This document shows, one piece after another, positions 35,325-47,506 of a DNA stretch of 64,000 nt (its first letter is position 1; every line of letters begins with the position of its first letter). Source of the stretch: Diabrotica undecimpunctata (taxonomy: Eukaryota; Arthropoda; Insecta; Coleoptera; Chrysomelidae); contig NC_092810.1 in NCBI RefSeq assembly GCF_040954645.1, forward strand, positions 12,882,377 through 12,946,376, in the 5' to 3' direction. Below the pieces are notes generated by a model. That model did not search any database and was not told the origin of the DNA. It worked only from the letters and a program-made list of their open reading frames with translations. The position numbers and the translations under genes are program-made.

Positions 35325-35898
35325 CCCCAAGGATTCTAAACTACAATCTAAATTTTTCTGACGAGGTAAAGTATCTTGGTATTACCCTTGACAGGAAGAT
35401 AACATGGAACTCACACTTAGATGGTAGAGCTAAAAGAGCATAATATGTTTCGTATGAGCAGTGTCGACGAACAGTTGGATGCACCTGGGGCCTTTCGCCC
35501 AGGTCGATCGCCTGGGTCTACACTGTTGTCATTAGGCCAATGCTAACTTACGGAGCTATTGCTTGGGTGCCAAAAGTCTACAGGCAACAGCGATTAACAA
35601 ACTAAACCATATTCAGCGGATGGCTTGCATAAATATAAAAGGTGCCATGAAAAAAACACCAACTGCTGCAATGGGGTTGATCATTGGCATCACGCCTCTA
35701 GATATATATGTCAAAGAGGTGGCGCTAGTGACAATGATGCGACTGCGCTCAGCTGGTGCAAACATTGATGTGGGAATGGGACAATTGAGAACTCGTTTCT
35801 GTCGGGGAGAGCTAAATGCACTACCACTGCTACAGGCAGGCTGCGACTTAATTAAACCAAAGTTTGTCTTTAACAAACCCTTCTTCTTCTTAAAGTGC

Positions 35899-36549
35899 CT
35901 ATCCGTTCCGGACGTTGGCGATCATCACGGCTATCTTCACTTTGCTTATTGCAGCGCGGAACAGTTCAGTGGTAGTCGTGTTATACCACTTTCGCAAATT
36001 TTGAAGCCAGGAAATGGGTCTTCTTCCCGGTCCTCTCTTACCATTTACTTTCCCTTGGAGAATCAGCTGGAGAAGGCCGTAACGTTCTTGATTTCTCATT
36101 ACATGACCTAGATATTCCAACTTTTTAGTTTTGACGGTCATGAGAATTTCACATTCTTTCCCCATTCTACGCAGGACCTCCACATTAGTAACTCTGTCAA
36201 CCCAGGATATACGTAAGATGCGTCTATAACACCACATTTCGAAAGCTTCGAGCCGATTCATAGATGCAACAGTCAGTGTCCATGCTTCCATTCCGTAGAG
36301 CAGAACTGTGAATATGTAGCAGTTCAATAGACGGCATTTTGTTTTTAATGATATGTCTCGACTGTTGAAAATAGTTCCCATTCTAACGAATACTGCTTTT
36401 GCTTTTATTATTCGCTGTTTAATTTCTGTTGAATGGTCCCATTGGCTATTTAAATTGGTGCCTAGATATGTATATTGCTCGACTCTTTCGATATTCTGTT
36501 GGTTGATTGTAAGTTGAGCGTTTAGTATTGGTTTTTTACTAGTTGTCAT
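35899..36549 (-). pseudogene. C-terminal region of family A LINE copy 6
   Basis: 216 codons continuing the polymerase: NIERVEQYTYLGTNLNS, EIKQRIIKAKAVFVRM, CYIFTVLLYGMEAWTL, EMWCYRRILRISWVDRVTN, LEYLGHVMRNQERYG, GKRGPGRRPISWL, FRAAISKVKIAVMIAN. Complete to the natural stop. Confidence 0.9.
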
Positions 36550-36563
36550 AAATTTGGTTTTCT

Positions 36564-37142
36564 TTATGTTAAGAGATAGTCCGTATCTGTTATGCGATTC
36601 GTTAATATCTGTAAGTCATTCAGATTATCGGCAAAAACTATAGTGTCATCTGCATATCTAATGTTATTCAACCATTCACCGTTTATTAGTATTCCTTTCG
36701 CACAACCGTCTAAAGCTTCCTTAAATACCCATTCAGAATAAATATTGAACAACAATGGAGACAAAATACAGCCCTGTCGTACTCCACGTTCTATTGCAAT
36801 TTTATCAGTTAACTGGTCTTCTATTTTGATTTTGGCCGTTTGATTGTAGTAAATGTTTCTGATAATTCTAAGATCTTTGTTGTCAATTCCAATTTCTTGC
36901 ATTAGAGTCATTAATTTGTCATGTTTTACTCTGTCAAATGCCTTCTGGTAATCTATAAAGCATACGTATATATCACAATTCACATCCCTGCATCTCTGAA
37001 ATAGCATCTGTACAGCAAAAAGGGCCTCCCGTGTTCCCAGAGCATCACGAAATCCGAATTGTGTTCTTGTTAGTTGTTCCTCACATTTTGTATATATTCT
37101 TTTGTGGATGACCTTTAGAAATGTTTTAAGTAAATGGCTCAT
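36564..37142 (-). pseudogene. Reverse transcriptase of family A LINE copy 6
   Basis: 192 codons: KTFLKVIHKRIYTKCEEQ, TQFGFRDALGTREALFAVQ, motif A CFIDYQKAFDRV, RGVRQGCILSPLLFNIYSEW, and motif C IRYADDTIVFADN. All catalytic aspartates are kept. The upstream fingers segment (37156 to about 37474, with LPKKTQCEKV) is in another frame; the shift is near 37150. Lost frame again at 36564. Confidence 0.9.
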
Positions 37143-37520
37143 AAGGCTTATAATTCTATAGTCTTCGCACTTTCTCGCATTGGGTTTTTTTTGGAAGATT
37201 TATAAAAGTTGACACTAACCACTCTTGGGGAACCACGCCCGTATCATATATACTGTTAAATATATTTGTCAACCATTTTATGCCATCATAGTCCATAAGT
37301 TTTAAGAATTCTGAGTGAAAATTATCAGGGCCTACCGCTTTACCATCTTTGGTGCTTTTGATGGCATATTTTACTTCTTCGACTGTAAATGGTGGTCCAG
37401 ATTCGCAATTGGTGTTTGTTGTAATACCAGTGTTACTTCGTATATCTTCAAAAGTTTTTTCCACGTATTTGTGGTAACAAACCCTACAAAATCGAAACAA
37501 GGTAGTATAGGGAGACATAT

Positions 37521-37946
37521 GTGGCAAATGCATATACACCGATGGCTGGCTACGAAATGAAAGAAGGCTCAGGATGTGGGATATACTTCAGATCTCTGAA
37601 CCTAAGAATGAAGTGGGGTATGGGCAAAAATGTTAGTGTAATTCAGACAAAACTGGCTGGTATATCCATAGCCGCAAAAGAGATAACCCAAAAAGAAATA
37701 GCAGGGAAAGCTATAAAGATCTGCACAGATAGCAGACAAGCGCTACTAACCTTGAATAGACCACGTGTCACATCAGGGTTAGTAATGAAGTTTCACAAGT
37801 CACTAACTCAAGCTTCAGATGGTAATACCATCATCCTGAGGTGGGTTAGAGGACACAATAGAAATAAAGGCAACCGCATTGCCGACCAACTAGCTAGGAA
37901 GGCGACAGGCCTAAGACTCTTTTGGTTGGTCAACTACAATTGCTAA
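37521..37946 (+). pseudogene. RNase H domain of the LOA-like LINE
   Basis: Frame covers GSGCGIYFRSLNLRMKWG, SVIQTKLAGISIAAKEI (canonical ELAG reads KLAG, so the catalytic glutamate is lysine), KICTDSRQALLTL with the second aspartate, and LRWVRGHNRNKGNRIADQLA with histidine and last aspartate. The initiating ATG is incidental; the true frame enters from the adjacent one where YTDG lies. RNase H would degrade the RNA of the RNA:DNA hybrid. Confidence 0.8.
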
Positions 37947-38450
37947 AATTGTCAAATGTCACTTCCATACGCAAACCGTAAAAAGATGGGAAGAAGGACA
38001 AGGATGTAAACTTGCCAGGGTAACACTAAGTAACCTTGAAGAGTCAGCATCAAAGAACTACTTGGGAATGACCAGGAAAAACCTACGCTTGACAGTTGGT
38101 TTTTTAACTGGTCATTGTCGACTAAGTAATACACCTCCACACACTGGGGCTAGCAGACACACCTCTATGCAGGAAGTGTGAATGATAAGACGAAACTGTA
38201 GAGCATGTCCTATGTAAATGCCCGGAGTTATCGTTAATACGAGAGTACGCGTTCGGCGAGTCCTGGCCCACACCTGCCCACATAAGAGAGATTTGTGACT
38301 ACTTGTGACTTTTCCACCTTCCTAAAAATGGCAGGTTGGACAATGAGCTAAGGGCGACAGCTCCCTTGGAGGATACACAATGGGTCAATTGTAGCCTAAG
38401 TGTTGTAAAACTTAACTTGCCCTCCCCACTCTGTAGAACATAATCTTAAA

Positions 38451-40980
38451 ACATAAACATTGCTAGTAAATATCTGAATACTTTGATATTATTACCTCAC
38501 AAATTTACAAACAATAAATAATACCAAACGCACATAATGAACGTTCCTATAAATGCAAATACACACGAATTAGACACGTTTGGAAAGGTTTTATAAGCCC
38601 CACTCATTGTGACGTCAGATCTAATGTAGTCCATTCTAATAAGGTACAAAAATAAGACGATTTTTTTAGTTTTGTTAAGTTTACTAAATGGTTTTAGTTA
38701 TGTAATAAATATTTCACTTAGTCGAATTATATTTGCTACTTATCTAAGCATACATAATTTAAAAAATCTCTAATAGAGAGCCATTTAAAAAATGCGTTGC
38801 CATATTAAATATTAATAGGAAGAGAAAATAAATAAGAGTTTTATGTGTTCAAATAGTAAAATTATATATCTGTAATCGTTTTCTGTACCCTTTGTTATCC
38901 TATAAAATACCAGCTATATGATTATATAACTTTGTGGAAATATCGCATTATTTTTTATGGGGCCAGATAAGCATCAAAAACAACTAAAGAGTTGCTGAAT
39001 ATTTTCTGATCCCCATTATGATTATTTTCGTACGCTATTATCGTCCATCAATGAAGCCTCTGAAAAGTTTAATGGTTTAACTTTTACGGCATTCTTCCGA
39101 TTTATTTTCAGATTTCACGCAAAATGACACTTATTCTTTTTCGGCGAGAACAATAGGTAATGTCCTTGCGATTTTTTCTTTTATTTATTTTTTATAATAA
39201 ATAACGAATTTATATCATACTATTAATGTACTATTTAACTATTTAAAGATGATGTGGTAGGGACACAGATGTATTTAATTAAATATTTTTCTAAAAGTGA
39301 AAATCGAGAATTATCATAATATTTAATCACAATCTACTAAAAAATATATATTAAGATTTAAGAACTATTTCCAATTATATCCCATATAGAGTCACACATG
39401 TAAGATTTTTTTATAATTAAAATATTAAATAATTTTTAATCTTCTTACCCCTATTGCTGAGACGCCGATGGCCGTATTTGCAAATAATATATACGCGGGT
39501 GATCGTGTTTACCATTAGGAAATTTCATTGGAATCTACCGACTATATCAAAACACGGAAGGTACGACTTATTAAAGACGCTGGGTTAATCCTTGGTTAAT
39601 TCTTTCCGGTTTAGGCGGTTTGTGTTTGATAAATTTGATAAACATCGTCGAAAGCACTTTATAGTGTTTTTCTGAGAGAACGTAATTCAGAAAGTTTTAT
39701 TTTCCTCATGTTCCAAATTTCTAGTACCGTAATTACCTCGAATCTTCCGATGTTCGTTAGAACCTTACCTTCCTAGAAATACATACAGACTGGCCTGTCA
39801 TTTTTAAATGGGAAATATCACACCTTATTTTTGGGAAGCTTGTAAATTTTGAGAGGAAGAAAATCACTTCTGGCAAAGCGATCTTTGAGTAAAAACGCTT
39901 ACCTATATTGCCGTCTCTGTGGATTTTTTCTTTAAGTGTGTATACACTTAAATGTTTGAGTTTCTTAATCTAATACCATATTAGATTAAATATTGGTATA
40001 AACTACTTTTTTTTATTAACTTCAGTGTTTAATACAAGTGAAGTGTTATAATAGCTTCAGTGAAGTAGTGCAGCAGTCATCAAAATTTATCGTAAGTTAT
40101 CATAATCCGTCGACTATTTCTTCTCCTGTAGTTAAGGTTAACTACTGAGTTAGCATTAAATCAAGGAACATTTAATATCTACATACGAACTTTCAATCAG
40201 CTATTAAGAACTTCTAAATTACGAACGTTTAATTCTCAGTTAATTATTAAATAAAAGTGCGAGACAGATAATTATCTTAATACCAAGTTGGGGTTGGTTT
40301 AATCTTCATAATACAGAATTTTTGAGACCTTTCTGTATTCTTTAGAATTTAAATTTAATCATTTTGTTATTTGCTATAATTGTTATACATTTTAACCCGT
40401 TTTCTCGAGATCAGCCCATAAACAGCAAAGAGAGATTTCTTTAATCAACTTTAGTTGAATATTTTTAAATACTATCATAAGTACGTTTCCTGATATAACA
40501 ATACCTCTGAATGTTTGTTTATTATATTAAATAAGTATTATATCTTCGACAAGAAAAAAGATTAGGCTGATTAAGTTTCGTAGGTAAGTAGGTATACGGA
40601 GTCCACCTAATCTATTTATTATTTGTTTATATAGTGTGTTGACCAAATTTATTTAATAATTAACTGTTGATATATGTCCTTGGATTTGGTCTTAGAACTT
40701 TGGTTTCTTAATTTTGTCCTTGAATCCAAAAAGTTAAGTGGCGCCCTGTTTCTATCTTATCTTATTTTTTGCAGTCTATCTTTTTTTTTTATTTCTATAT
40801 CTTTTCTAATATCTCTTATCCTGTTTTACGTTTACTTCTTTTGTCCGTTGGACCCATTCTTGGTTCCAAAAGCTAGTTTCGAACCCACGACTCGCCTCCA
40901 CCAACCATCTGGCTGCCGTCCGCAGTGTCTTAATATTATGACAACCTTTTTTATGAACTTAAGCCCAAGAAAATCTACTA
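38451..40980. other. No recognised gene; possible LTR leader
   Basis: 2.5 kb of AT-rich sequence without a recognisable coding segment. TGGCGCCCTGTTTC at about 40739-40752 resembles the first eight bases of a lysine-tRNA primer binding site, which would make the preceding sequence an LTR candidate, but no LTR pair, gag or pol is visible. Confidence 0.3.
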
Positions 40981-41002
40981 ATAATATATATATATATATA
41001 TA

Positions 41003-43920
41003 TTGTTGTGATCTGCTTAGTAGTAGTCTCCCGTTTTATACCGCTGTCGCGGCTTTGGGAGTATAGCAGGGTAGTCTGCTATATCTAGGGCCTACGGTAT
41101 ACAAGGAAGGTAACATGGCCAGTGCTACGCTTCAACCGTCTATTATTACCCCTAGTTTTACCCAAAGTACTCATTTTTATTCAGGCTGAGTCGACCTGTG
41201 ATCTGCTTTATGATGTTTTATTATTAATTAACACTAATTTAATTAATCCAATTATTTAAAAAATTAATTCACTAATTTATGTAGAGTCATACAAATCAAT
41301 TACTATTAAAAATTCTCAGGGTGCCTTTTTAATTTTACTTTAATCAGTTTACTTTATATATCTCTTTTAGAGGGTTCAGTATCTCCTAGTTGCTCATAAT
41401 CGGGATAGAACAGGAAACGGAACTAACATTAAAACAACATAAATATGCACACAAGTTATTATTTATTTTCAATAAGCAATACGATGAATATTAATAAATA
41501 ACTTTTGTGGGCAATTATCTTTCCCAACAAACTCCTATACTCTAAATTTAATTTTAATTACAAACTATCTATTGATCTGTTTTATAATAATATCTACAAA
41601 AAAAATGACCATATAAAAATATAATTTATTCACAAAAAAATAACTCTTTGAAACTTGGAATCTTAGTTCGTATGCTTATATTTGATTTTATGTTTAGAAT
41701 ATCTTAAAATTTTATTTCATTCAAATTATTTGACTGACCTTTATTTTTTTACACCAATGATGTCTCCTCTCGATCAAACCACAGTTCCTTCCTTGATTGA
41801 TTATGTCCGGCTACCATCAAATCTTTCCCGTTCTCAGCATCGATCCATACTCCTCCGAAAACACAAGCCCAATCCTCTTTTGACCGGTACTCTTTATTCA
41901 CAAATTCTCCTTTCTTTCTCAATTATATCTCGTGGACTATGCAGACTCAAAAGAGGTATTAATCTTCTCGATTTTGATCTGCTCTCAGCTTCCACCTTTT
42001 TCACTAACAAACGAAAACACTGGTACTCAGATTGACTACACGAAAACACGTCTTCTCTTCTGGTCTGCCGGTAATATAATAATTCTTTCAATCTCTCCCA
42101 GACAACCTTCTCAACTCTCTTATTCCCACCATTCCTTTTTAACCAATCATAAGCATTCATCTTTCCCACTTATTTTCGATTTAGAAAATTTCCAACATGA
42201 TATTTAAAACAAATAAACTACTTTCACTCAAATTACTTTTCAGAAACCATTAACAATTTTGCCTTTTTCAACAGAAATAAGTTTCCAAATTCTTGTTATC
42301 TCATATCTAAATCTAATTCTTATTTACTTTCGAAAAATGCCCACCGCAAAATACAATTACAAGTTTATTCCTAAATCTATAATTATACGGGTTCCATTGT
42401 CCTTTTACTATTCACTCAGTCTTTCACGGAAAAACTTGTCAGGGTCCCGTCACGGAACAATGTTTTTTCTTATTCTAACTATTACAAATAAGTACAGGGT
42501 TGTATTTTAACTTATATGCCAGCGGTATATTAAAATAATAAAAAAACTCTTTATTCTATTTCTGATCGATAAACTGATCCATAACCATACAACCCTGTAC
42601 TTATTTGTAATCGTTAGAATAAGAAAAGACATTGTTTCCGTGACGGACTAGTTTTCCTTGAAGGACTAAGTGAATAGTGAAAGGACAATGGAATTCGTGT
42701 AATTATATATTTAAGGAATAAACTTTGTAATTGTATTTTGCGGTGGACATTTTTCGAAAGTAAATAAGAATTAGATTTAGATATGAGATAACAAGAATTT
42801 GGAAGCTTATTTCGGTTGAAAAAGGCAAAATTGTTAATGGTTTCTGAAAAGTAATTTGAGTGAAATTAGTTTATTTGTTTTAAATATTATGTTGGAAATT
42901 TTCTGAATCGAAAATTAGTGGGAAAGATGAATGCTTATGATTGGTTAAAAAGGAATGATGGGGGATGAGAGAGTTTGAGAAGGTTGTCTGGGGAGATTGA
43001 AAAGATTTATTATGTTACCGGCAGACCAGAAGAGAAGACGTGTTTTTTCGTGTAGTCAATCGGAGTAGGAGTGTTTTTCGTTTGTTAGTGAAAAAGGTGG
43101 AAGCTGAGAGCAGATCAAAAACGAGAAGATTAATACCTCTTTAGAGTCTGCATAGTCCACGAGATCTAATTGAGAAAGAAAGGAGAATTTGTGAATAAAG
43201 AGTCCCGGTAAAAAGAGGCTTGGGCTTGTGTTTTCGGAGGAGTAGTTTGCTGGTATGCGGTTTTGGAGCGATGCTGAGAACTGGAAAGATTTGATGGTAG
43301 CCGGACATAATCAATCAAGGAAGGAACTGTGGTTTGATCGAGAGGAGACATCATCGGTGTAAAAAAATAAAGGTCAGTCAAATAATTTGAATAAAAGAAA
43401 ACTTTAAGACATTCTAAAGATAAAATCAAATATAAGCATACGAACTAAGATTCCAAGTTTTAAAGAGTTATTTTTTTGTGAATAAATTATATTTTTTATA
43501 TGGTAAATTTTTTAGTAGATATTATTATAAAGCAGATCAATAGATAGTTTGTTAATTAAAATTAAATTTAGAGTATAGGAGTTTGTTGGGAAAGATAATT
43601 GCCCACAAAAAGTTATTTATTAACATTCACCGTATTGCTTATTGAAATAAATAATAATTTGTGTGCATATTTATGTTGTTTTAATGTTAGTTCCGTTTCC
43701 TGTTTTATCCCGATTATGAGCAACTAGGAGATACTGAACCCACTAGAAGAGATATATAAAGTAAACTGATTAAAGTAAAATTAAAAAGGCACCCTGAGAA
43801 TTTTTAATAGTAATGGAATTGTATGACTCTGCATAAATTAGTGAACCAATTAATTAAATAATTGGATTAATTAAATTAGTCTTAATCAATAATAAGACAT
43901 CATAAAGCAGATCACAACAA
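41003..43920. repeat. Large inverted repeat with 1.3-kb arms
   Basis: Left arm 41003-42505 (about 1,313 bp once an insertion is removed) and right arm 42587-43920 (1,334 bp) are reverse complements with high but imperfect identity, around an 81-bp loop. Outer ends read TTGTTGTGATCTGCTT and its complement, and both abut TA microsatellite (40981-41002 and 43921-43934). Sequences like PMMSPLDQTTVPSLIDYVRL translate from both arms in opposite strands, simply because of the symmetry; I do not recognise them as a protein. It may be a non-autonomous fold-back transposon or a head-to-head duplication. Confidence 0.93.
41019..41196. mobile_element. 178-bp insertion with 12-bp target duplication, SINE-like
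   Basis: Present only in the left arm of the inverted repeat. TGTGATCTGCTT occurs at 41007-41018 and again at 41197-41208, while the right arm has it once, so the insertion and its duplication are demonstrated internally. The insert is more GC-rich than its surroundings and has no ORF. No pol III boxes were confidently placed. Confidence 0.8.
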
Positions 43921-43934
43921 TATATATATATATA

Positions 43935-44580
43935 TAGTTTTTTTGTACACTTTTACCAATATTTTAATGATTATTCTGCTATTAGGAGTTGAAACTAATC
44001 CAAATATCATTAAAATCGGTACAAGAACTGTATTTTACATTATTTAGATATCACTATTTATAACTTAAACTACCTTTACATGCAATTTTCTCAGAGAAAG
44101 CGAAGGTTTAATTACATAGGTAAATATAAATAAGTGGTACTCGAATAAACATAACATCAGTAAATTGCCAGAAATGCGGATCTTCCGGAATGGAATTCAG
44201 TGGCGTCTTGGTATCTCTCGAAATACCTACATCAAAGGAAATTTCAAGTGGAGCTCTTAACTCTCTTGTGAGACAGTTCGTATTTAATGGACAATTTTGA
44301 TGCAGCGTAAGTGGAGAAGGGAGATATGTTGTGGAAATTGGTTGCGTGCGTTTTTGTTTGATGTTAATTCACAAATTACGAAAAGTTTGTTTTTAAGAGA
44401 TGATTTTTTTATTGAAAGAAAAAATATAAATAAATTTCGAAAGCACTTTTTAAATATGTACATGCACTTTTTGTGTTATCGAATAAAAAAAAACTTATTT
44501 AAGTTGAATAAACTAAATTAAAAATGTCTTAGTAACATAGCAATTAAGAGACTTTATTAGGGTCATCTGAAAGAGCATAC
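43935..44580. other. Nothing recognised
   Basis: AT-rich spacer before the second piggyBac-like element. Confidence 0.4.
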
Positions 44581-44584
44581 TTAA

Positions 44585-46974
44585 CCCTTTCGAGACTCCA
44601 GGTACATATGTGTACCACTATGTTTGCATACAAGCCTAAAGTGATATTTTGCCGTTAAATATTATTTAAAAATGTATGAGTCAGTTCTCCATTGCATCGT
44701 TTGAGTCACGTTCACGTGTAGCCGCGTAAAATATTTTAGTTAACCTAGAATTTGCGAGTTTTAGATGTGTTGGTTGCTACAGTCAGCATAAATACATTGT
44801 TTTTTGATACAAATTATAGTTAAATTGTATTATATCATTTTACAGACTGTTTGTTTTTGTGTCTTTTTATAGTAAGTATATTTAGATTGTTATTTATTTA
44901 TAGTAAAATAAACATTTGACTGTTTTTAAAATCTATGGTACTAATAAGTACCAATAGTCTTATAGTACGGTATGTAAGTGTACCATTAGTCTTATTCATG
45001 TCATTTTTAGATATGGATAAGAAAAGGCCACTTACACAGAAAGAACTTCAATATTATGCAGAATTATCATTTTCCGAGTCTGGAAGTAGTGATGACATGT
45101 ATAAGCCTTCTGATGATGAATCGGAATCAGACGAGGACTGCAAAGATAATTTTCACGAAACTGCTGATGAAGAATCAGAATCAGAGTTAGAAGTTCGTGA
45201 TACACAGGAAACTTTACAAGAAACTGCCACACCTAGTAGTTCTTTTGTGTTGTGGTTAACACCAAATGAAGGTTTTGCTCCGAAAAAACAAATTTCAAGT
45301 CAACGTAGTTGTACATTGGATGCTGGCATACAATCTAACTTGACGCCATACCAATATTTCAAAAAGTTGTTTCCACGTTCTTTGTATGTATATTGCTCAA
45401 TGCACTAATGAAAGGATTGAAATATATAAGCAGTCAAGAAGAAACGCTCGTCTGAAAGAAACTGACTTAGGAGAAATTCAAATAGTTCTTAGTTGTATGC
45501 TAGTTATGTGCTACAACCGTGTACCAGAAATCAGTAATTATTGGTCAACTCATCCTTCACTGGGAAACGTTTCAATTCAAAATGCAATATCCCGTGACAG
45601 ATTCAAAGTTATATCGTCAAAAATGTATTTTGCATCACCAAAGAAACCAACAGAAGCCTCAAAAACGTATTACATTGATGACGTTGTACAATGCTTGAAA
45701 GGTACCTTTCAAAAATATCGACAAGACAGCAGTTTTCAAAGTATCGACGAGTCCATGACGAAATTCAAAGGTCGATCGTCACTCAAACAGTATATGCCGC
45801 TAAAACCAGTAAAAAGGGGAATCAAAATGTGGCTTAGGTCAGACTCGTTTACTGGATATACCTACGACTTCAACATCTACACAGGTCGCGAAACTGAATA
45901 TGTAGAAGGAACTCTTGGGGAACGTGTAGTGAACAAACTTGTTTCCACAGCAAAAGAAAGAGATATAACCTTTTGCTTTAATCGTTTTTTTACTTCGGTT
46001 TGTCTGTTGGAAAATATAGAGTACGCAGCAATAGGGACCTGTAACCAAAATAGAAAAAACTTGCCAAAAATAAAAGATAAATTGCAAAGAGGTGAATGCG
46101 TATTTCAGTGCAGTGAAAACGGACTAATGTTTGTGAAATGGCAGGACACCAAGGAAGTCTTGATGCTGAGTAATTGCCATAATGACAGTGTTTCATCTAT
46201 CAATAAAACCATGAGAGATGGTTCGAAAGTAAATGTGTCCTGTCCAGAAATGATAGCGTGCTACAGGAAAATTATGGGTGGGGTTGATCCAGCAGACCAA
46301 ATGGTAGGATTGTACGATTTAGATCGTAAATCAAACAAATGGTGGAAAAAAGTATTCCATCGCTTACTTATGATGTCAGTTGTAAACTCGTGGATTATTT
46401 ATAATGAAAAAAATAAAAAAAAAATTCCTCTGATTCAATTTTTGGTACCTCTGGCAGAAGAAATGATAGCTGAAGGACAAAAAATAGCTGCTATACGACG
46501 TTTATCTAAGAAGGGAAGAATATCTATGAAAAGAAAACGTTTCGAGAGTGTATCATTACATCTTCCAATTGAAGGAAGCACAAGAAGACGATGTAAAATG
46601 TGCACTGATAATAAAGCTCAAACACGTACAAAAACCCTTTGCGAAGAGTGTGACATTCCTTTATGTAAAAACTGTTTCGCAGTATATCACCGTAAATAAT
46701 ATTTTGTATTTTTGAGTAATTGTTTTGTATTTTTGAGTAATAAAGTAATACAAATATATTATGTGGTATATAATAATATTTTTATGTGGGACTGTTGGTA
46801 CACATATGTACCAATACACAAGACTAATGGTACATATGTGTACCACTACCCCCACGAACACCCTAACGTTTTCATTAACATTTTTTGTTAAAAAAGGGTA
46901 TATTTGTGTATATAAAAATAAAAAACCACAAAAATATGTTTTTAAAACTCGTTAAAAAAACCGTCTCGAAAGGG
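44585..46974 (+). mobile_element. piggyBac-like transposon 2, near-intact
   Basis: 2,390 bp with TIRs CCCTTTCGAGAC and exact complement, flanked by TTAA on both sides (44581-44584 and 46975-46978). Subterminal palindromes GGTACATATGTGTACC (44601-44616, 46829-46844) and GGTACACATATGTACC (46797-46812). Related TAGTCTTA/GTACC motifs recur at 44940-44995. Carries a plus-strand transposase with one frameshift. Confidence 0.95.
45013..46699 (+). pseudogene. piggyBac transposase, one frameshift and a mutated catalytic residue
   Basis: Start MDKKRPLTQKELQYYAE at 45013 (an in-frame ATG lies upstream at 44935). An acidic, serine-rich N-terminus (to about residue 75) leads to NLTPYQYFKKLFP. Near 45388 a small indel shifts the frame; in the second frame IAQCTNERIEIYKQ continues unbroken to 46699. 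First aspartate in FQSIDESMTKFKGR; the second site reads FCFNRFFTSV where family members have FDRFFT, so aspartate is asparagine; the third in MGGVDPADQMVG. The C-terminal cysteine-rich domain is CKMCTDNKAQTRTKTLCEEC then CKNC. Excision at TTAA is the family reaction; this copy should be inactive, but could be a source of protein motifs for relatives. Confidence 0.9.
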
Positions 46975-47506
46975 TTAAAGGTTTTAACGAGAAAAATTCG
47001 AAAAATATTGCAGTTCAATGGAATCGTTCACAAAGCTTCAAAATTGTGGTCCTCAAAATAGTTTTTTTTTAGGGATATTTGAGGTAATTTTTATTGTAAA
47101 AAATATATATTTATGATTAATATAGACTTTTTCAATAAACAAATTATCCTCTTTAATTCTCTCTACTCGAAAGTACTTACTAATATTTTCCTCAATTGAA
47201 AAATCATCTTAATGAAAAAATCTATGAATCTATCCATATTAAAATATACCTATTTAATTTTCTGACTTATATTTAGACTTCGGCAAATATGCAAATAAAA
47301 ATGTAGAAAATATGCGCATAAATATGCACGTTTTTACCCGAAAATATGCAAATATTTCACAAAATATGCATACAAATAAATAAAAAAATCGCAAAATACT
47401 AACAATTTTATTTAAAAAAAAAGTGTACATAACTAAATATTTCCTACTATTCGTTAAGATTTACATTTATTTTAAGTAACTACATCATTTTTAAGTATGA
47501 ATAAAC

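Larger units (their letters stand above)
35881..37474 (-). mobile_element. Family A LINE copy 6, longest bounded copy
   Basis: Flanked by a 10-bp target duplication TAACAAACCC (35871-35880 and 37475-37484). Starts on the minus strand before the RT fingers (TVEEVKYAIKSTKDGKAVGP) and runs to the GAA tail. Two frameshifts separate three open segments. Best-preserved family A copy and a good reference for the family. Confidence 0.93.
35325..38450 (+). mobile_element. LOA-like RNase H LINE, split by family A LINE
   Basis: Left piece 35325-35880: KYLGITLDRKITWNSHLDGR, IRPMLTYGAIAW (about 35530), then NKLNHIQRMACINIKGAMKK in another frame. Right piece from 37485: an AYTDGW-like first RNase H strand (37523-37545), the RNase H body at 37521..37946, and later HVLCKCPELS (about 38203). 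Same organisation as 53676..56608, so probably the same clade. The 3' boundary is approximate. Confidence 0.75.

Noticed and set aside
40674..41066. 130-codon open stretch, hydrophobic at first, upstream of the inverted repeat
   Set aside because: Poly-phenylalanine/leucine from T-rich DNA, runs into a TA microsatellite (IYIYIY) and the insertion; no domain recognised.
41682..43429. Near-identical proteins predicted from both strands (PMMSPLDQTTVPSLIDYVRL) suggesting a gene pair
   Set aside because: Caused by the inverted repeat; frames differ in their ends and no known domain is present.
45839..46196. Minus-strand frames of 82 and 68 codons
   Set aside because: Shadows of the piggyBac transposase on the other strand.
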